NCBI RefSeq assembly: GCF_024753565.1
Contig: NZ_JANTPT010000001.1
Coordinates: 2,087,311 to 2,151,310, forward strand
Direction of reading: 5' to 3'
DNA length: 64,000 bases
Origin: Mechercharimyces sp. CAU 1602
GTDB taxonomy: Bacteria > Bacillota > Bacilli > Thermoactinomycetales > JANTPT01
Positions within the stretch are counted from its first letter, which is position 1; every line of letters begins with the position of its first letter. Positions 46,638 through 55,171 of this stretch are shown one piece after another. The notes beneath the pieces were generated by a model. The model was given only the letters and a program-made list of their open reading frames with translations, ran no database searches and had not been told where the DNA came from. Made by a program: the position numbers and the translations under genes.

Positions 46638-46694
46638 AAAGACCAGCCTTAACAACATACATTTTCTCTCATGATATCGTTAAGGTTGGTCTTT
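46638..46694. terminator. Long inverted repeat between lipoprotein gene and mini-protein
   Basis: AAAGACCAGCCTTAAC (46638-46653) pairs over 16 positions with GTTAAGGTTGGTCTTT (46679-46694), one G-U, around a 25-base loop. It is probably a terminator for the leftward two-component transcript. Confidence 0.5.
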
Positions 46695-46704
46695 ATAGAT
46701 TTTT

Positions 46705-46803
46705 CTAATCGAGAGAAGCATAAAAGACAGGGTAGTCATAGATCATGTAGCTAAGGATAATAACAAGGATGATTACAATAAGATGCCGTAGAAATTTGCC
46801 CAT
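46705..46803 (-). CDS. Possible 32-residue membrane peptide
   Basis: ATG 46803 to TAG 46705 encodes a 32-residue peptide with a basic start (MGKFLRH), one membrane helix (LIVIILVIILSYMIY) and an acidic/aromatic tail. AGGAG lies only two bases before the ATG, closer than ideal. It lies 72 bases after the histidine kinase gene and before a strong inverted repeat, so it could be the last gene of that operon. Single-helix peptides of this kind often bind sensor kinases or transporters; that is inference. Confidence 0.4.
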   Translation of the reverse strand: MGKFLRHLIVIILVIILSYMIYDYPVFYASLD

Positions 46804-46875
46804 AGCTCCTAATCACAAAGAGCAGAATAATTCCTGCTCTCCATAATTGCTCTCACCTCCCCAGATAAGTTGTTA

Positions 46876-48390
46876 CTAGATAAGCGCTTTGTTCACACGC
46901 ACGATGACCTTAAACAGATCACCATCCAGTTCAACTCGCATACTTCCTTCATGCACATCCACAATGGACTGCGCAATCGCTAACCCTAAGCCCGATCCTT
47001 CCGTATGCCGAGATACATCTCCTCGTTTAAAACGCTCCATCAATTCGCCTACATTTTCTCCCAACTCATAACGTGTTACGTTTTTAACTATAAAGATAGC
47101 CTCCTGCAACTCTTCTCGCAAAGAGAGATAAACTCTAGTATCCGGAAGCGAATATTTGTATGCATTAACAATGAGATTATCCAGTAATCTCCACCAGCGT
47201 TGTCCATCCACGTATGCATACAGAGGGGATTCAGGAAGTGTCACTCGTACATTAAGTCCAGCACGAGCAAAGTCCTCTTCGTGCTCAGCTAAAGCTTGTT
47301 GTAAGAGTTGTGTGAGATCGACCTCTTCTATACGTAGCTTTAAATTTCCTGTCGCCATCTTTGAAACCTCAAACAAATCATCAATTAATTTTTTTAACCT
47401 CTCTGATTTTCGATCGAGTATATGAATATATTTTTGTTGTTCCTCTTTAGTCAGCTCTGTATCTTTTAACAGATTGGTATAGGTAATCATCGCGGTAAGA
47501 GGGGTGCGGAGATCATGGCTCACATTGGAGATCAGTTCGGTTTTGAGACGCTCACTCTTATCCTGTTCACGTTGAGAACGTTTCAATCCCTTTCGAATTT
47601 GCTCTAAATGAACAGCGTGGCTGGTAACCACCGTTTTTCCCCTTTGCGGAAATTCTTCCTGAAGTTCTCCTGCTGCCAGCTGTTCTGTCATCACGAAGAG
47701 ACGATTAATATAGCCAACTCGTGCCATCGAGTACACCACTGTTGGAAAACCGATAAGGAGGACACAAAGTAGATAAACAATAATCATTTGAGGAATAAAG
47801 ATGACGCTGATCGTTCCGATTCCCCAAAAGAAGGTTACCACGCCAACAACGATAATAGGCCCACTCATCGACATCTTTAAAAAGACATCTTGCGCCCCTT
47901 TTATTTGCATAACGAGCCAGCCTTCTTTCACTTTCTGTAGGAATAACTTCCCCCCTCGAGTTTCCTTCCATAGCCAGATGAGTTGATGTAAAGCACTCCA
48001 GAAGAACGCACTGTAGAGAAGCACACTGAATAAAAAATCATTCCAATACGGATAGCCCTTAGAATAAATCCCCAGATTAAGCACCTCAACTGCTTGTGCC
48101 CACACAATCACGACATTGACAGCGAACAGCACCAGGCGCAAATCAAACATCCAGCTACTGTAGATCAACTCTACCTTTGGGTAGGTAAACCATTCTCGCC
48201 GCAAGCGGAGAGGGAAACAAAGCAACAAAAGAGCCACACTGAAGCTGACCACCACCACGATGAACTGAGTTCCAGCTAGCCCTCCTCGGTATATCCATTC
48301 ATCTATACTACCCACAATATAAAAGAGAAACCATATTAGCACAGACCAGGTATAGGTATACACACCCTGCTTCTTAACTACTTCTAACAT
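46876..48390 (-). CDS. Two-component sensor histidine kinase, multi-helix sensor
   Basis: A 504-residue kinase. Six hydrophobic segments in the first 230 residues with little extracytoplasmic sequence suggest it senses within the membrane. A HAMP-like region follows, then HisKA with phospho-His in ISNVSHDLRTPLTAM and an ATPase domain (LLDNLIVNAYKYS, EGSGLGLAIAQSI). Helix-only sensors of this type commonly respond to membrane stress or antimicrobials. ATG 48390 is seven bases after AGGAGG; a GTG at 48408 overlaps the regulator stop. Confidence 0.9.
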   Translation of the reverse strand: MLEVVKKQGVYTYTWSVLIWFLFYIVGSIDEWIYRGGLAGTQFIVVVVSFSVALLLLCFPLRLRREWFTYPKVELIYSSWMFDLRLVLFAVNVVIVWAQAVEVLNLGIYSKGYPYWNDFLFSVLLYSAFFWSALHQLIWLWKETRGGKLFLQKVKEGWLVMQIKGAQDVFLKMSMSGPIIVVGVVTFFWGIGTISVIFIPQMIIVYLLCVLLIGFPTVVYSMARVGYINRLFVMTEQLAAGELQEEFPQRGKTVVTSHAVHLEQIRKGLKRSQREQDKSERLKTELISNVSHDLRTPLTAMITYTNLLKDTELTKEEQQKYIHILDRKSERLKKLIDDLFEVSKMATGNLKLRIEEVDLTQLLQQALAEHEEDFARAGLNVRVTLPESPLYAYVDGQRWWRLLDNLIVNAYKYSLPDTRVYLSLREELQEAIFIVKNVTRYELGENVGELMERFKRGDVSRHTEGSGLGLAIAQSIVDVHEGSMRVELDGDLFKVIVRVNKALI

Positions 48391-48404
48391 ACTCCTCCCT
48401 CCTC

Positions 48405-49097
48405 TCACCCCTCGATTTTATACCCGATTCCCCAGACCACCTTAACATACTGTGGACGTTTTGGATCCAGTTCAATTTTTTCGCGGATGTTGCGGATATG
48501 AACGGCTACAACATTTTCTGCATTGTACGCAGGTTCATTCCATACTCGCTCATAAATTTCACTGATAGAGAATACTCGCCCCGGGTGAAGCATCAGTAGC
48601 TCGGTAATCCGGTACTCGATCGGTGTTAAGCGAATCGCCTCCCCTTCCAAAGCTAGTTCCTTCGCCTCCTGATCTAACGTTAATCCACCCACGACTATTC
48701 TCGACGCTGTCTTATCATATGTTCCTAACTGAATATAGCGGCGCAGTTGTGATTTAACCCGAGCAATCAACTCCATCGGATGAAAGGGCTTCGTCATATA
48801 ATCATCAGCGCCTACCGATAACCCGTGGATTTTGTCTGTCTCTTCTACTTTTGCACTCAACATGATGATTGGGATATTTGAGGATTCTCTTATTTTAAAG
48901 GTGGCCGCTATTCCATCTAGTTTTGGCATCATAATATCAAGGATTAACAAATGCACTTGCTCCCGTTGAAGGGCTGCTACCGCTTCCTCTCCGTTTGCCG
49001 CTTTTACTACTTGATAACCTTCGTTGCGCAAGTAGATTTCAATCCCGTCTCGTATATCTTTATCATCATCTGTTATGAGGATCGTAAATGCCTCCAT
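48405..49097 (-). CDS. OmpR-family response regulator
   Basis: A 230-residue regulator. Receiver with ITDDDKD, phospho-Asp in LLILDIMMPKLDG and Lys in YMTKPFHPME; winged helix with RLTPIEYRITELLMLHPGRVFS and VVWGIGYKIEG. It resembles the VanR/YycF type. The start is uncertain: ATG 49097 behind GGGGGA, or GTG 49109 directly after AAGGAG. Operon with the kinase downstream. Confidence 0.92.
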   Translation of the reverse strand: MEAFTILITDDDKDIRDGIEIYLRNEGYQVVKAANGEEAVAALQREQVHLLILDIMMPKLDGIAATFKIRESSNIPIIMLSAKVEETDKIHGLSVGADDYMTKPFHPMELIARVKSQLRRYIQLGTYDKTASRIVVGGLTLDQEAKELALEGEAIRLTPIEYRITELLMLHPGRVFSISEIYERVWNEPAYNAENVVAVHIRNIREKIELDPKRPQYVKVVWGIGYKIEG

Positions 49098-49294
49098 CCC
49101 ATCCCCCACTCTCCTTCTAGTCTATATTTTACCACCTCTTTCCGCTTATTTCTCTTATCTATTTCAAAAGAATTTCTTAAGAAGATCCTCTTCCCTATAT
49201 AAAAAAGAGCATTCCTTTTTAAAGAATACTTTTTGCACTCATCATCTTTTATTCGAATTTATTGCATTGTTGCCTTAATCTTAGATTAAATATA

Positions 49295-49332
49295 ATGGCC
49301 GCTTAATCCACATCTGTGGATCAAGCGGCCAT
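49295..49332 (-). terminator. Terminator of glmS
   Basis: A 17-18 bp near-perfect stem (ATGGCCGCTT and ATCCACA arms) with a two-base loop, 25 bases beyond the glmS stop, then TTATATTTAA on the minus strand. Confidence 0.8.
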
Positions 49333-49356
49333 CTCTGTTTTGTTCTATCATTCCTC

Positions 49357-51183
49357 TTACTCTACGGTTACACTTTTGGCCAGGTTACGAGGCTTATCGA
49401 CATCAAAACCACGTGCTATACATGCGTAATAGGAGAGAAGCTGCAATGGAATCACTGTAAGAACAGGGCTAAAGAGAGGTAAGGTTTGCGGAACGGTAAT
49501 CACTTCATCCGCTGTTCTCTGCAAGTCGACACTGCCTGCGGTCGTAATCCCCAGTACATGTGCTCCTCGGGTTTTCACCTCTTCAATGTTGCTCACCATC
49601 TTATCATATGTGAAAGCTTGCGTGGCTAGTGAGATTACTGGAACTCCTTCCTCAATCAGAGCCAAGGTACCATGCTTCAACTCACCTGCTGGATATGCTT
49701 CCGAGTGTATATAGGTCAGCTCTTTCAATTTGAGTGATCCTTCCAAGGCCACTGCAAAATCTAATCCTCGTCCAATAAAGAAAAGATTATTATGGCGTGC
49801 GAGCTCAGTTGCCAACATTTTCAAGATATCTGCACCTTTAAGTGCCTCTTCAATTTTCAGCGGTAGGGACAGAAGCTCTTCCACCATCTTTTCAATCTCT
49901 GTCCGAGGCTGAGTAGCACGAATATGAGCGAGATAAAGGCCTAACTGATAAATAACCACCAGTTGTGAAGTGTAAGCTTTCGTTGAAGCAACTGCAATTT
50001 CAGGACCGGCCGAAGTGATCAACACCTCATCTGCATCCCGTGCAATGGTACTACCCACTACATTAGTAATAGCTAGTACTTTAGCTCCTCTGCTTTGTGC
50101 CTCCCGCATAGCAGCCAATGTATCGGCAGTTTCACCTGATTGACTGATTACGATGACAAGTGTACGTTCCGTTATGATTGGATCGCGATAGCGATACTCA
50201 GATGCTACATCAACTTCCACCGGAATACGTGTCAATTGTTCCAACGCATATTTACCCACAATACCCGCATGGTAAGCTGTACCACAGGCCACAAAGTGGA
50301 TGCGATCAATCTGCTCCATTTCTGCTTGCGACAAGGTTAGTTCGCTTGCCAAATCGACAATACCCTCTTTGATCCGGCCCGTTAAGGTATCCCGAATAGC
50401 TTTTGGCTGTTCATAGATCTCTTTTAGCATGAAGTGGTCGTACCCATCTTTTTCAGCAGTAACAATATCCCAATCTACATGAAGAGGCTCACGATCAATC
50501 TTCTCGCCTTCGGTGGTCATCACTTGAATCTGATCGTCAGTTAGAACTGCCATCTCACCATCTTCTAAAATTACCATCTCACGTGTATGCTTCAATATTG
50601 CTGGGATATCCGAAGCGATGAAATTCTCCCCTTCACCCACACCGATAATTAATGGGCTAGCCAAACGTACGGCTACCAACTTATCAGGTTCGTATTCACT
50701 CATGATCGCCAATGCATAAGCGCCTTCCATCTTTTTAACAATGTGTTGTACTGTCTCCACTACATCACCGTTATAAGCATCTGCCAATAAGTGAGCGATC
50801 ACCTCGGTATCCGTCTCTGACCTGAAAGTATGCCCCTTTGCCTGCAACTCCTCTTTTAGTTCAAGGAAGTTTTCAATAATCCCATTGTGCACAATTGCAA
50901 ATTTATCCTCATGATCCATATGGGGATGCGAATTACGATCCGATGGCTTCCCGTGAGTCGCCCAGCGAGTATGTGCAATCCCTACACTTCCTAGCAGCGA
51001 CTGTTCCTCTAACAAAGATTCGACATTTACAATACGCCCTTCCTTTTTCTTCACTCCAATCGTCTCTCCATTGTATACAGCCAACCCAGCTGAATCATAA
51101 CCACGGTACTCCAGTTTTTTCAATCCGTCTAACAAAATACTTTGCGCTTCTTGTCTTCCAATGTACCCTACGATTCCACACAT
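49357..51183 (-). CDS. glmS: Glutamine-fructose-6-phosphate aminotransferase (isomerising)
   Basis: A 608-residue enzyme making glucosamine-6-phosphate, the first committed step to UDP-GlcNAc and peptidoglycan. The Ntn glutaminase domain (1-~240) starts with MCGIVGYIG; the nucleophile Cys must be exposed at the N-terminus, which fixes ATG 51183 as the start rather than the ATG four codons earlier. Two SIS domains follow (SQSGETADTLAAMREAQ, GRGLDFAVALEGSLKLKE) and the family-end DKPRNLAKSVTVE. It is controlled by a ribozyme in its leader and has its own promoter, separated from glmM by a terminator. Confidence 0.97.
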   Translation of the reverse strand: MCGIVGYIGRQEAQSILLDGLKKLEYRGYDSAGLAVYNGETIGVKKKEGRIVNVESLLEEQSLLGSVGIAHTRWATHGKPSDRNSHPHMDHEDKFAIVHNGIIENFLELKEELQAKGHTFRSETDTEVIAHLLADAYNGDVVETVQHIVKKMEGAYALAIMSEYEPDKLVAVRLASPLIIGVGEGENFIASDIPAILKHTREMVILEDGEMAVLTDDQIQVMTTEGEKIDREPLHVDWDIVTAEKDGYDHFMLKEIYEQPKAIRDTLTGRIKEGIVDLASELTLSQAEMEQIDRIHFVACGTAYHAGIVGKYALEQLTRIPVEVDVASEYRYRDPIITERTLVIVISQSGETADTLAAMREAQSRGAKVLAITNVVGSTIARDADEVLITSAGPEIAVASTKAYTSQLVVIYQLGLYLAHIRATQPRTEIEKMVEELLSLPLKIEEALKGADILKMLATELARHNNLFFIGRGLDFAVALEGSLKLKELTYIHSEAYPAGELKHGTLALIEEGVPVISLATQAFTYDKMVSNIEEVKTRGAHVLGITTAGSVDLQRTADEVITVPQTLPLFSPVLTVIPLQLLSYYACIARGFDVDKPRNLAKSVTVE

Positions 51184-51234
51184 ACGATTCGTCATCTCCT
51201 CTCAGCTTTAACAAAAACTCATGTATCGCACCGA

Positions 51235-51367
51235 AATTTTTGGCGCATCAGTCACCCCATGCGTTTGTATTCCGGTTCCGCGGTCGCGATACCGACCGGG
51301 AGGCACCCGCCGACTCTTCGATCAACCTCCACCTCGTCAACTGCGTACACCCGCAGTCCTGGCGCTT
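51235..51367 (-). ncRNA. glmS ribozyme (glucosamine-6-phosphate-activated, self-cleaving)
   Basis: On the minus strand AGCGCCAG at 51366 begins the conserved core with the cleavage site just before GCGCC. It is followed by GTTGACGAGGTGG, a TCGGCGG segment and GTGCCTCCCGG in the order of the B. subtilis ribozyme. A closing hairpin CGCAT...ATGCG (P4-like) sits near 51245-51265. It lies 50-185 bases upstream of the glmS ATG. When glucosamine-6-phosphate binds, the mRNA cuts itself and is degraded. The 3' boundary is approximate. Confidence 0.95.
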
Positions 51368-51379
51368 TGACAATAATTG

Positions 51380-51385
51380 ATTATA
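51380..51385 (-). promoter_or_regulatory. -10 element of the glmS ribozyme transcript
   Basis: A perfect TATAAT on the minus strand lies 13 bases before the ribozyme cleavage site, so the cleaved-off leader would be only about 6 bases. No good -35 is seen. Confidence 0.55.
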
Positions 51386-51544
51386 TGCATCGCTTCTTCT
51401 CTTCCCCTCACCCCCTTTTCTACATACACACATGATATCCATCCTATGCGAAAACAAAATAAATGTAAAGAGATTTGTGATTAATCAACAGGTAAAAACA
51501 GATCATCTTAACCTTTTTTACCTACGCTCTCTTAACGAAAAAAA

Positions 51545-51574
51545 GGGGTAACATGTTTCGTTCCATGTCACCCC
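51545..51574 (-). terminator. Terminator between glmM and glmS
   Basis: GGGGT-ACATG and CATGT-ACCCC arms with one mismatch. On the minus strand it is followed by seven T, 13 bases after the glmM stop. Confidence 0.8.
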
Positions 51575-51586
51575 CCTATCAAATTA

Positions 51587-52921
51587 CTATGCCTCTTCAA
51601 TCGCTGTAGCGATCTCAGCTACTAAATGGTTGATCTGCTCCTCATCAGGGCCTTCTGCCATCACACGCACCAACGGTTCTGTCCCCGAAGGACGCACCAA
51701 TACACGCCCATCATCCCCAAGTGCCGCCTCAGCTGCGGCGATTCTCGTCTGTACCTTTTCACTCTGCTTGTAACTCTCTTTATCTTTCACCGTAACGTTA
51801 ACGAGCACCTGTGGGAACTTGGTAAAAACCTTAGCTAAATCACCTAGTGACTGCCCACGATCCTTCAATACCCGTAATAATTGTACAGCAGATAACAATC
51901 CATCCCCAGTGGTACCATGTTCGAGGAAGATGATGTGTCCCGATTGTTCTCCTCCTAGCGATAGCCCTTCTTTACGCATCGCTTCCATCACATAACGATC
52001 GCCAACCGCAGTTGTTTCTACTTCAATTCCGAGCTGCTCCAATCCCTTCATAAAACCGATGTTACTCATTACGGTGGCCACAACTTTATTCTGGGTCAGC
52101 TCGCCCCGTTCTTTGAGGTACTTGGCGCAGATCGCCATAATTCCATCTCCATCGACCAATTCACCTTGTTCGTCTACTGCAACCAACCGATCTGCATCCC
52201 CATCGAAAGCTAAACCTACATGTGCCTGCCGACTAACCACCTCATGTTGAAGATTTTGGGGGTGAGTAGAACCACAATCCACATTAATATTCATTCCGTC
52301 TGGCTTCGCATGCAGTGTAATCACATCTGCTCCTAAATCTCGTAATAAACGCGGAGCTAGGTTAGCTGCCCCACCATTGGCACAGTCGACAACAATCGTC
52401 ATACCACATAAGTCGGTATCAATCGATGCCTGCACATGTTCCAAATAACGATGAAATGCCTCCGGACGGTCATAGATTCGTCCAATCTCATTCCCACTCG
52501 GGCGCGGAAGGTTATCTTCTGCTTCCACAATCAGTCTCTCTAGCTCCGCTTCACTCTCATCTGACAGCTTATAGCCATCTGCACCAAAAAACTTAATTCC
52601 GTTATCTGGATAAGGGTTGTGGGATGCAGAAATCATAACTCCTGCTCCCGCCCCCATCTCAGTGGTTAAGAAGGCAACTCCGGGGGTAGTTACCACTCCC
52701 AGGCGTGTCACATCCACTCCGACGGAGGTCACACCTGCCACAAATGCTGCTTCTAACATCTCCCCAGATAAACGTGTATCCCTACCTACAATGACATGCT
52801 TTTTACCATTCACTTTTGTCAAATAGTAGGCTCCGCAGCGCCCGAGCTGAAAGGCCAATTCTGGTGTTAATTCTGTATTGGCGACACCACGAACTCCATC
52901 CGTTCCAAAATACTGTCCCAT
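51587..52921 (-). CDS. glmM: Phosphoglucosamine mutase
   Basis: A 444-residue enzyme converting glucosamine-6-phosphate to glucosamine-1-phosphate. GTDGVRG near the N-terminus, phospho-Ser S100 in ISASHNP, the metal loop DGDADR, the GGEQSGH sugar loop and RPSGTEPLVRVM phosphate loop are all present. AGGAGGAG precedes the ATG. In the same operon are cdaA and cdaR. In B. subtilis and relatives GlmM binds CdaA and inhibits c-di-AMP synthesis, linking wall supply to osmotic signalling. Confidence 0.97.
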   Translation of the reverse strand: MGQYFGTDGVRGVANTELTPELAFQLGRCGAYYLTKVNGKKHVIVGRDTRLSGEMLEAAFVAGVTSVGVDVTRLGVVTTPGVAFLTTEMGAGAGVMISASHNPYPDNGIKFFGADGYKLSDESEAELERLIVEAEDNLPRPSGNEIGRIYDRPEAFHRYLEHVQASIDTDLCGMTIVVDCANGGAANLAPRLLRDLGADVITLHAKPDGMNINVDCGSTHPQNLQHEVVSRQAHVGLAFDGDADRLVAVDEQGELVDGDGIMAICAKYLKERGELTQNKVVATVMSNIGFMKGLEQLGIEVETTAVGDRYVMEAMRKEGLSLGGEQSGHIIFLEHGTTGDGLLSAVQLLRVLKDRGQSLGDLAKVFTKFPQVLVNVTVKDKESYKQSEKVQTRIAAAEAALGDDGRVLVRPSGTEPLVRVMAEGPDEEQINHLVAEIATAIEEA

Positions 52922-52946
52922 CTTGCTCCTCCTCTTAACGCATCAA

Positions 52947-54158
52947 TTACTTCTGCTGTATCGTCACTGTTGCTTCCATTTCTACATTTCCCTGTATGCG
53001 AATGTAAGGTGGAAGTTGAAATTGCACTTTTCGCTTATACGTTCCTTCTTTCAAGTTAGCAACGTCAATATAGGCCGTAATATCTTCTTTCTTTACTTTT
53101 TTCAAGCGATCAGGTGCTCCTTCCAATCGTATAGCGATGGTATCTCCCTCAGTACTGGAGATTTCCGCCTTCAACTCTTTATCCAAACCGTTCGCTTTAA
53201 TCGGTAATTCTTCAACCTTCTTCGTCTTCGACTTAACCACTTTTACCGTAACCCGTACCATCTCGGGTTCTACTTTTACCGCATCATCCCGCACTGGGAT
53301 CGGAAGTTCAAAAGTACGATCGCTTTTTACATCGGACAAGTCAAGGCCAGGTCCTGTATAAGTAGAGAGCTCTTTGATATACCCTTTTGGACCATATACG
53401 ATCACCTCATCCACATTGGCTTCTATATCGGCAATCGCATAGCCACTAGGCAATTGACGGTCAATATCAATCTTCATCGGTACTGAGGTATTGGGAGCGG
53501 CTACAGGCACTTCCACATCTACAACAGATGGTTTAACCTGCACATCTTTTAATAGACCGCCCTCACCATAAACTTGTAATTCAACTGACTTGGTTATCGT
53601 CTCTTTTGCTCCTTCGATATTGGCTACCGCTTTTACCGATGTTGCCTCTTCCAGCTGTGATTCCGTACCGCGCACCAGTACTTTACTTGGTTTGAGAACA
53701 GGATCGCCTGCTTTGTATCCCTCTGGCGGACTACCCACGACGGTTACATCGATACTCATCTCTTTTTGTTGTAATTCAGCTAATACAACCGTCACAGAAG
53801 TTGGATTTACCTGCGCACGAGCGCGTGCTGGGATACCTTCTAGCTGAACAGGAATGTTTTCATGCTTTCCTGGTTTTAGTTTCTTTAAATCAATATATGC
53901 TCGGTACTGATCTGGCGAAATCTGATTTAGGACAGAACGATCCCCAGACAAGTTTAAATCTACTGTCTTAGGAACCTCCACCAACTTATACACCGACTCA
54001 TCATACTGCGCTTCTAAAGTAACGTTTTGAATAATCATCGGTGACCCATCTCTATTTGACAAAAATAATGCTTCCTCGTTTACCATTACCCACAACATCA
54101 TAGCTAACCCTACTGCTAACACCTTTAAGAAGCGATCACTTTTCAGCCATTTATTCAC
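52947..54158 (-). CDS. cdaR: CdaR (YbbR-domain) regulator of diadenylate cyclase
   Basis: A 403-residue protein with one N-terminal membrane helix (FLKVLAVGLAMMLWVMV) and four YbbR-type beta repeats of about 85 residues outside the cell. It modulates CdaA. The start is GTG 54158, four bases after GGGGGGAG and overlapping the cdaA end by eight bases; the longer frame from 54245 lies inside cdaA. The gene order cdaA-cdaR-glmM is the conserved Firmicutes arrangement. Confidence 0.94.
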   Translation of the reverse strand: MNKWLKSDRFLKVLAVGLAMMLWVMVNEEALFLSNRDGSPMIIQNVTLEAQYDESVYKLVEVPKTVDLNLSGDRSVLNQISPDQYRAYIDLKKLKPGKHENIPVQLEGIPARARAQVNPTSVTVVLAELQQKEMSIDVTVVGSPPEGYKAGDPVLKPSKVLVRGTESQLEEATSVKAVANIEGAKETITKSVELQVYGEGGLLKDVQVKPSVVDVEVPVAAPNTSVPMKIDIDRQLPSGYAIADIEANVDEVIVYGPKGYIKELSTYTGPGLDLSDVKSDRTFELPIPVRDDAVKVEPEMVRVTVKVVKSKTKKVEELPIKANGLDKELKAEISSTEGDTIAIRLEGAPDRLKKVKKEDITAYIDVANLKEGTYKRKVQFQLPPYIRIQGNVEMEATVTIQQK

Positions 54159-54966
54159 GCTTCTCCCCCCTTTTACTCCAAAAGCTCGCAGACTTCTCTG
54201 GAGGGCGTAGTTCGATATAGAGTCGTGATAACAACTCTTCTTCACTCAGGCCACGCTCCAATTGACCATGAATAGCAAGTGATATATGACCTGTCTCTTC
54301 CGAAACAATCAGAGCGATGGCATCAGACATCTCTGTAATCCCAATACCCGCACGGTGACGAGTACCCAATTCCTTGCTAATAAAGGGGTTTTCTGATAAC
54401 GGCAAGTAGCAACTCGCCGCTTCTACCCTTCCTTTACGCATAATTACTGCCCCATCGTGTAAAGGTGCATTCGGCATAAAGATATTGGTTAGTAATTCAG
54501 CACTCAACTCGGCATCCAGCGGGACACCCGTCTCTATATAATCAGATAAACCCGTATCTCTTTCAATCACCACCAACGCTCCAATTTTTTGTACAGAGCA
54601 TTGGGCTGCTGCTTTGGCGATATCACCTGCTATTCGTGTTATCACCTGCTCTTCTCCTAATGAACCGCGATTAGAAAAAAGCCGTCCTCTACCTAACTGT
54701 TCAAGCGCTCGTCGAAGTTCAGGCTGAAAGATAATAATAATGACCAATAATCCTAGTTCAAATAAATTTTCGATGAGCCACCGCAAAGTAGATAATTGCA
54801 GGAAGGCACTTAACATCCACCCAGCAACCACAACGGAAATCCCTTTTAATAATTGGATAGAGCGGGTTCCACGCAGTAACTGGAGTAACTTATATATTAA
54901 ATAGCTGACAATGGTAACATCTACAATGACACTTAAGTATTGTCCTATTCCGTTGAATACTCCCAT
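54151..54966 (-). CDS. cdaA: Diadenylate cyclase CdaA
   Basis: A 271-residue membrane enzyme that makes cyclic di-AMP from two ATP, essential for potassium and osmotic balance. Three membrane helices (about 11-28, 38-56 and 61-80) precede a DAC domain with the signature PLHDGAVIM (DGA) and GTRHRAGIG (RHR). Full length. GGGGAGG lies six bases before the ATG. First gene of cdaA-cdaR-glmM. Confidence 0.96.
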   Translation of the reverse strand: MGVFNGIGQYLSVIVDVTIVSYLIYKLLQLLRGTRSIQLLKGISVVVAGWMLSAFLQLSTLRWLIENLFELGLLVIIIIFQPELRRALEQLGRGRLFSNRGSLGEEQVITRIAGDIAKAAAQCSVQKIGALVVIERDTGLSDYIETGVPLDAELSAELLTNIFMPNAPLHDGAVIMRKGRVEAASCYLPLSENPFISKELGTRHRAGIGITEMSDAIALIVSEETGHISLAIHGQLERGLSEEELLSRLYIELRPPEKSASFWSKRGEKRE

Positions 54967-55019
54967 AGGCCGCCTCCCCGATCCCGTTAGAAATCGGCTA
55001 TTCCTTTCATCACTTTTCC

Positions 55020-55028
55020 ATTATATCA
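55020..55028 (-). promoter_or_regulatory. Extended -10 promoter of the cdaA operon
   Basis: On the minus strand TGATATAAT gives a perfect TATAAT (55020-55025) with an extended TGn, which can work without a good -35. The leader would be about 45 bases. A 10-bp inverted repeat (55037-55046 with 55081-55090) lies just upstream. Confidence 0.6.
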
Positions 55029-55171
55029 TAGCATAACCCTCTTCTTCCCACGTAGACACCTCATGGTATCCGTCCGCAAAAAGAAGAGGGGGAGATACTG
55101 TTTTTAACGAAACTTATTTCGAATTAACTTGCACTATCCCAAAGTCATAATACGTTATTCTTTTCTGAGGA

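Noticed and set aside
51142..51457. Reading frames over the glmS leader
   Set aside because: This stretch matches the ribozyme core; the frames are by-products of its GC-rich stems.
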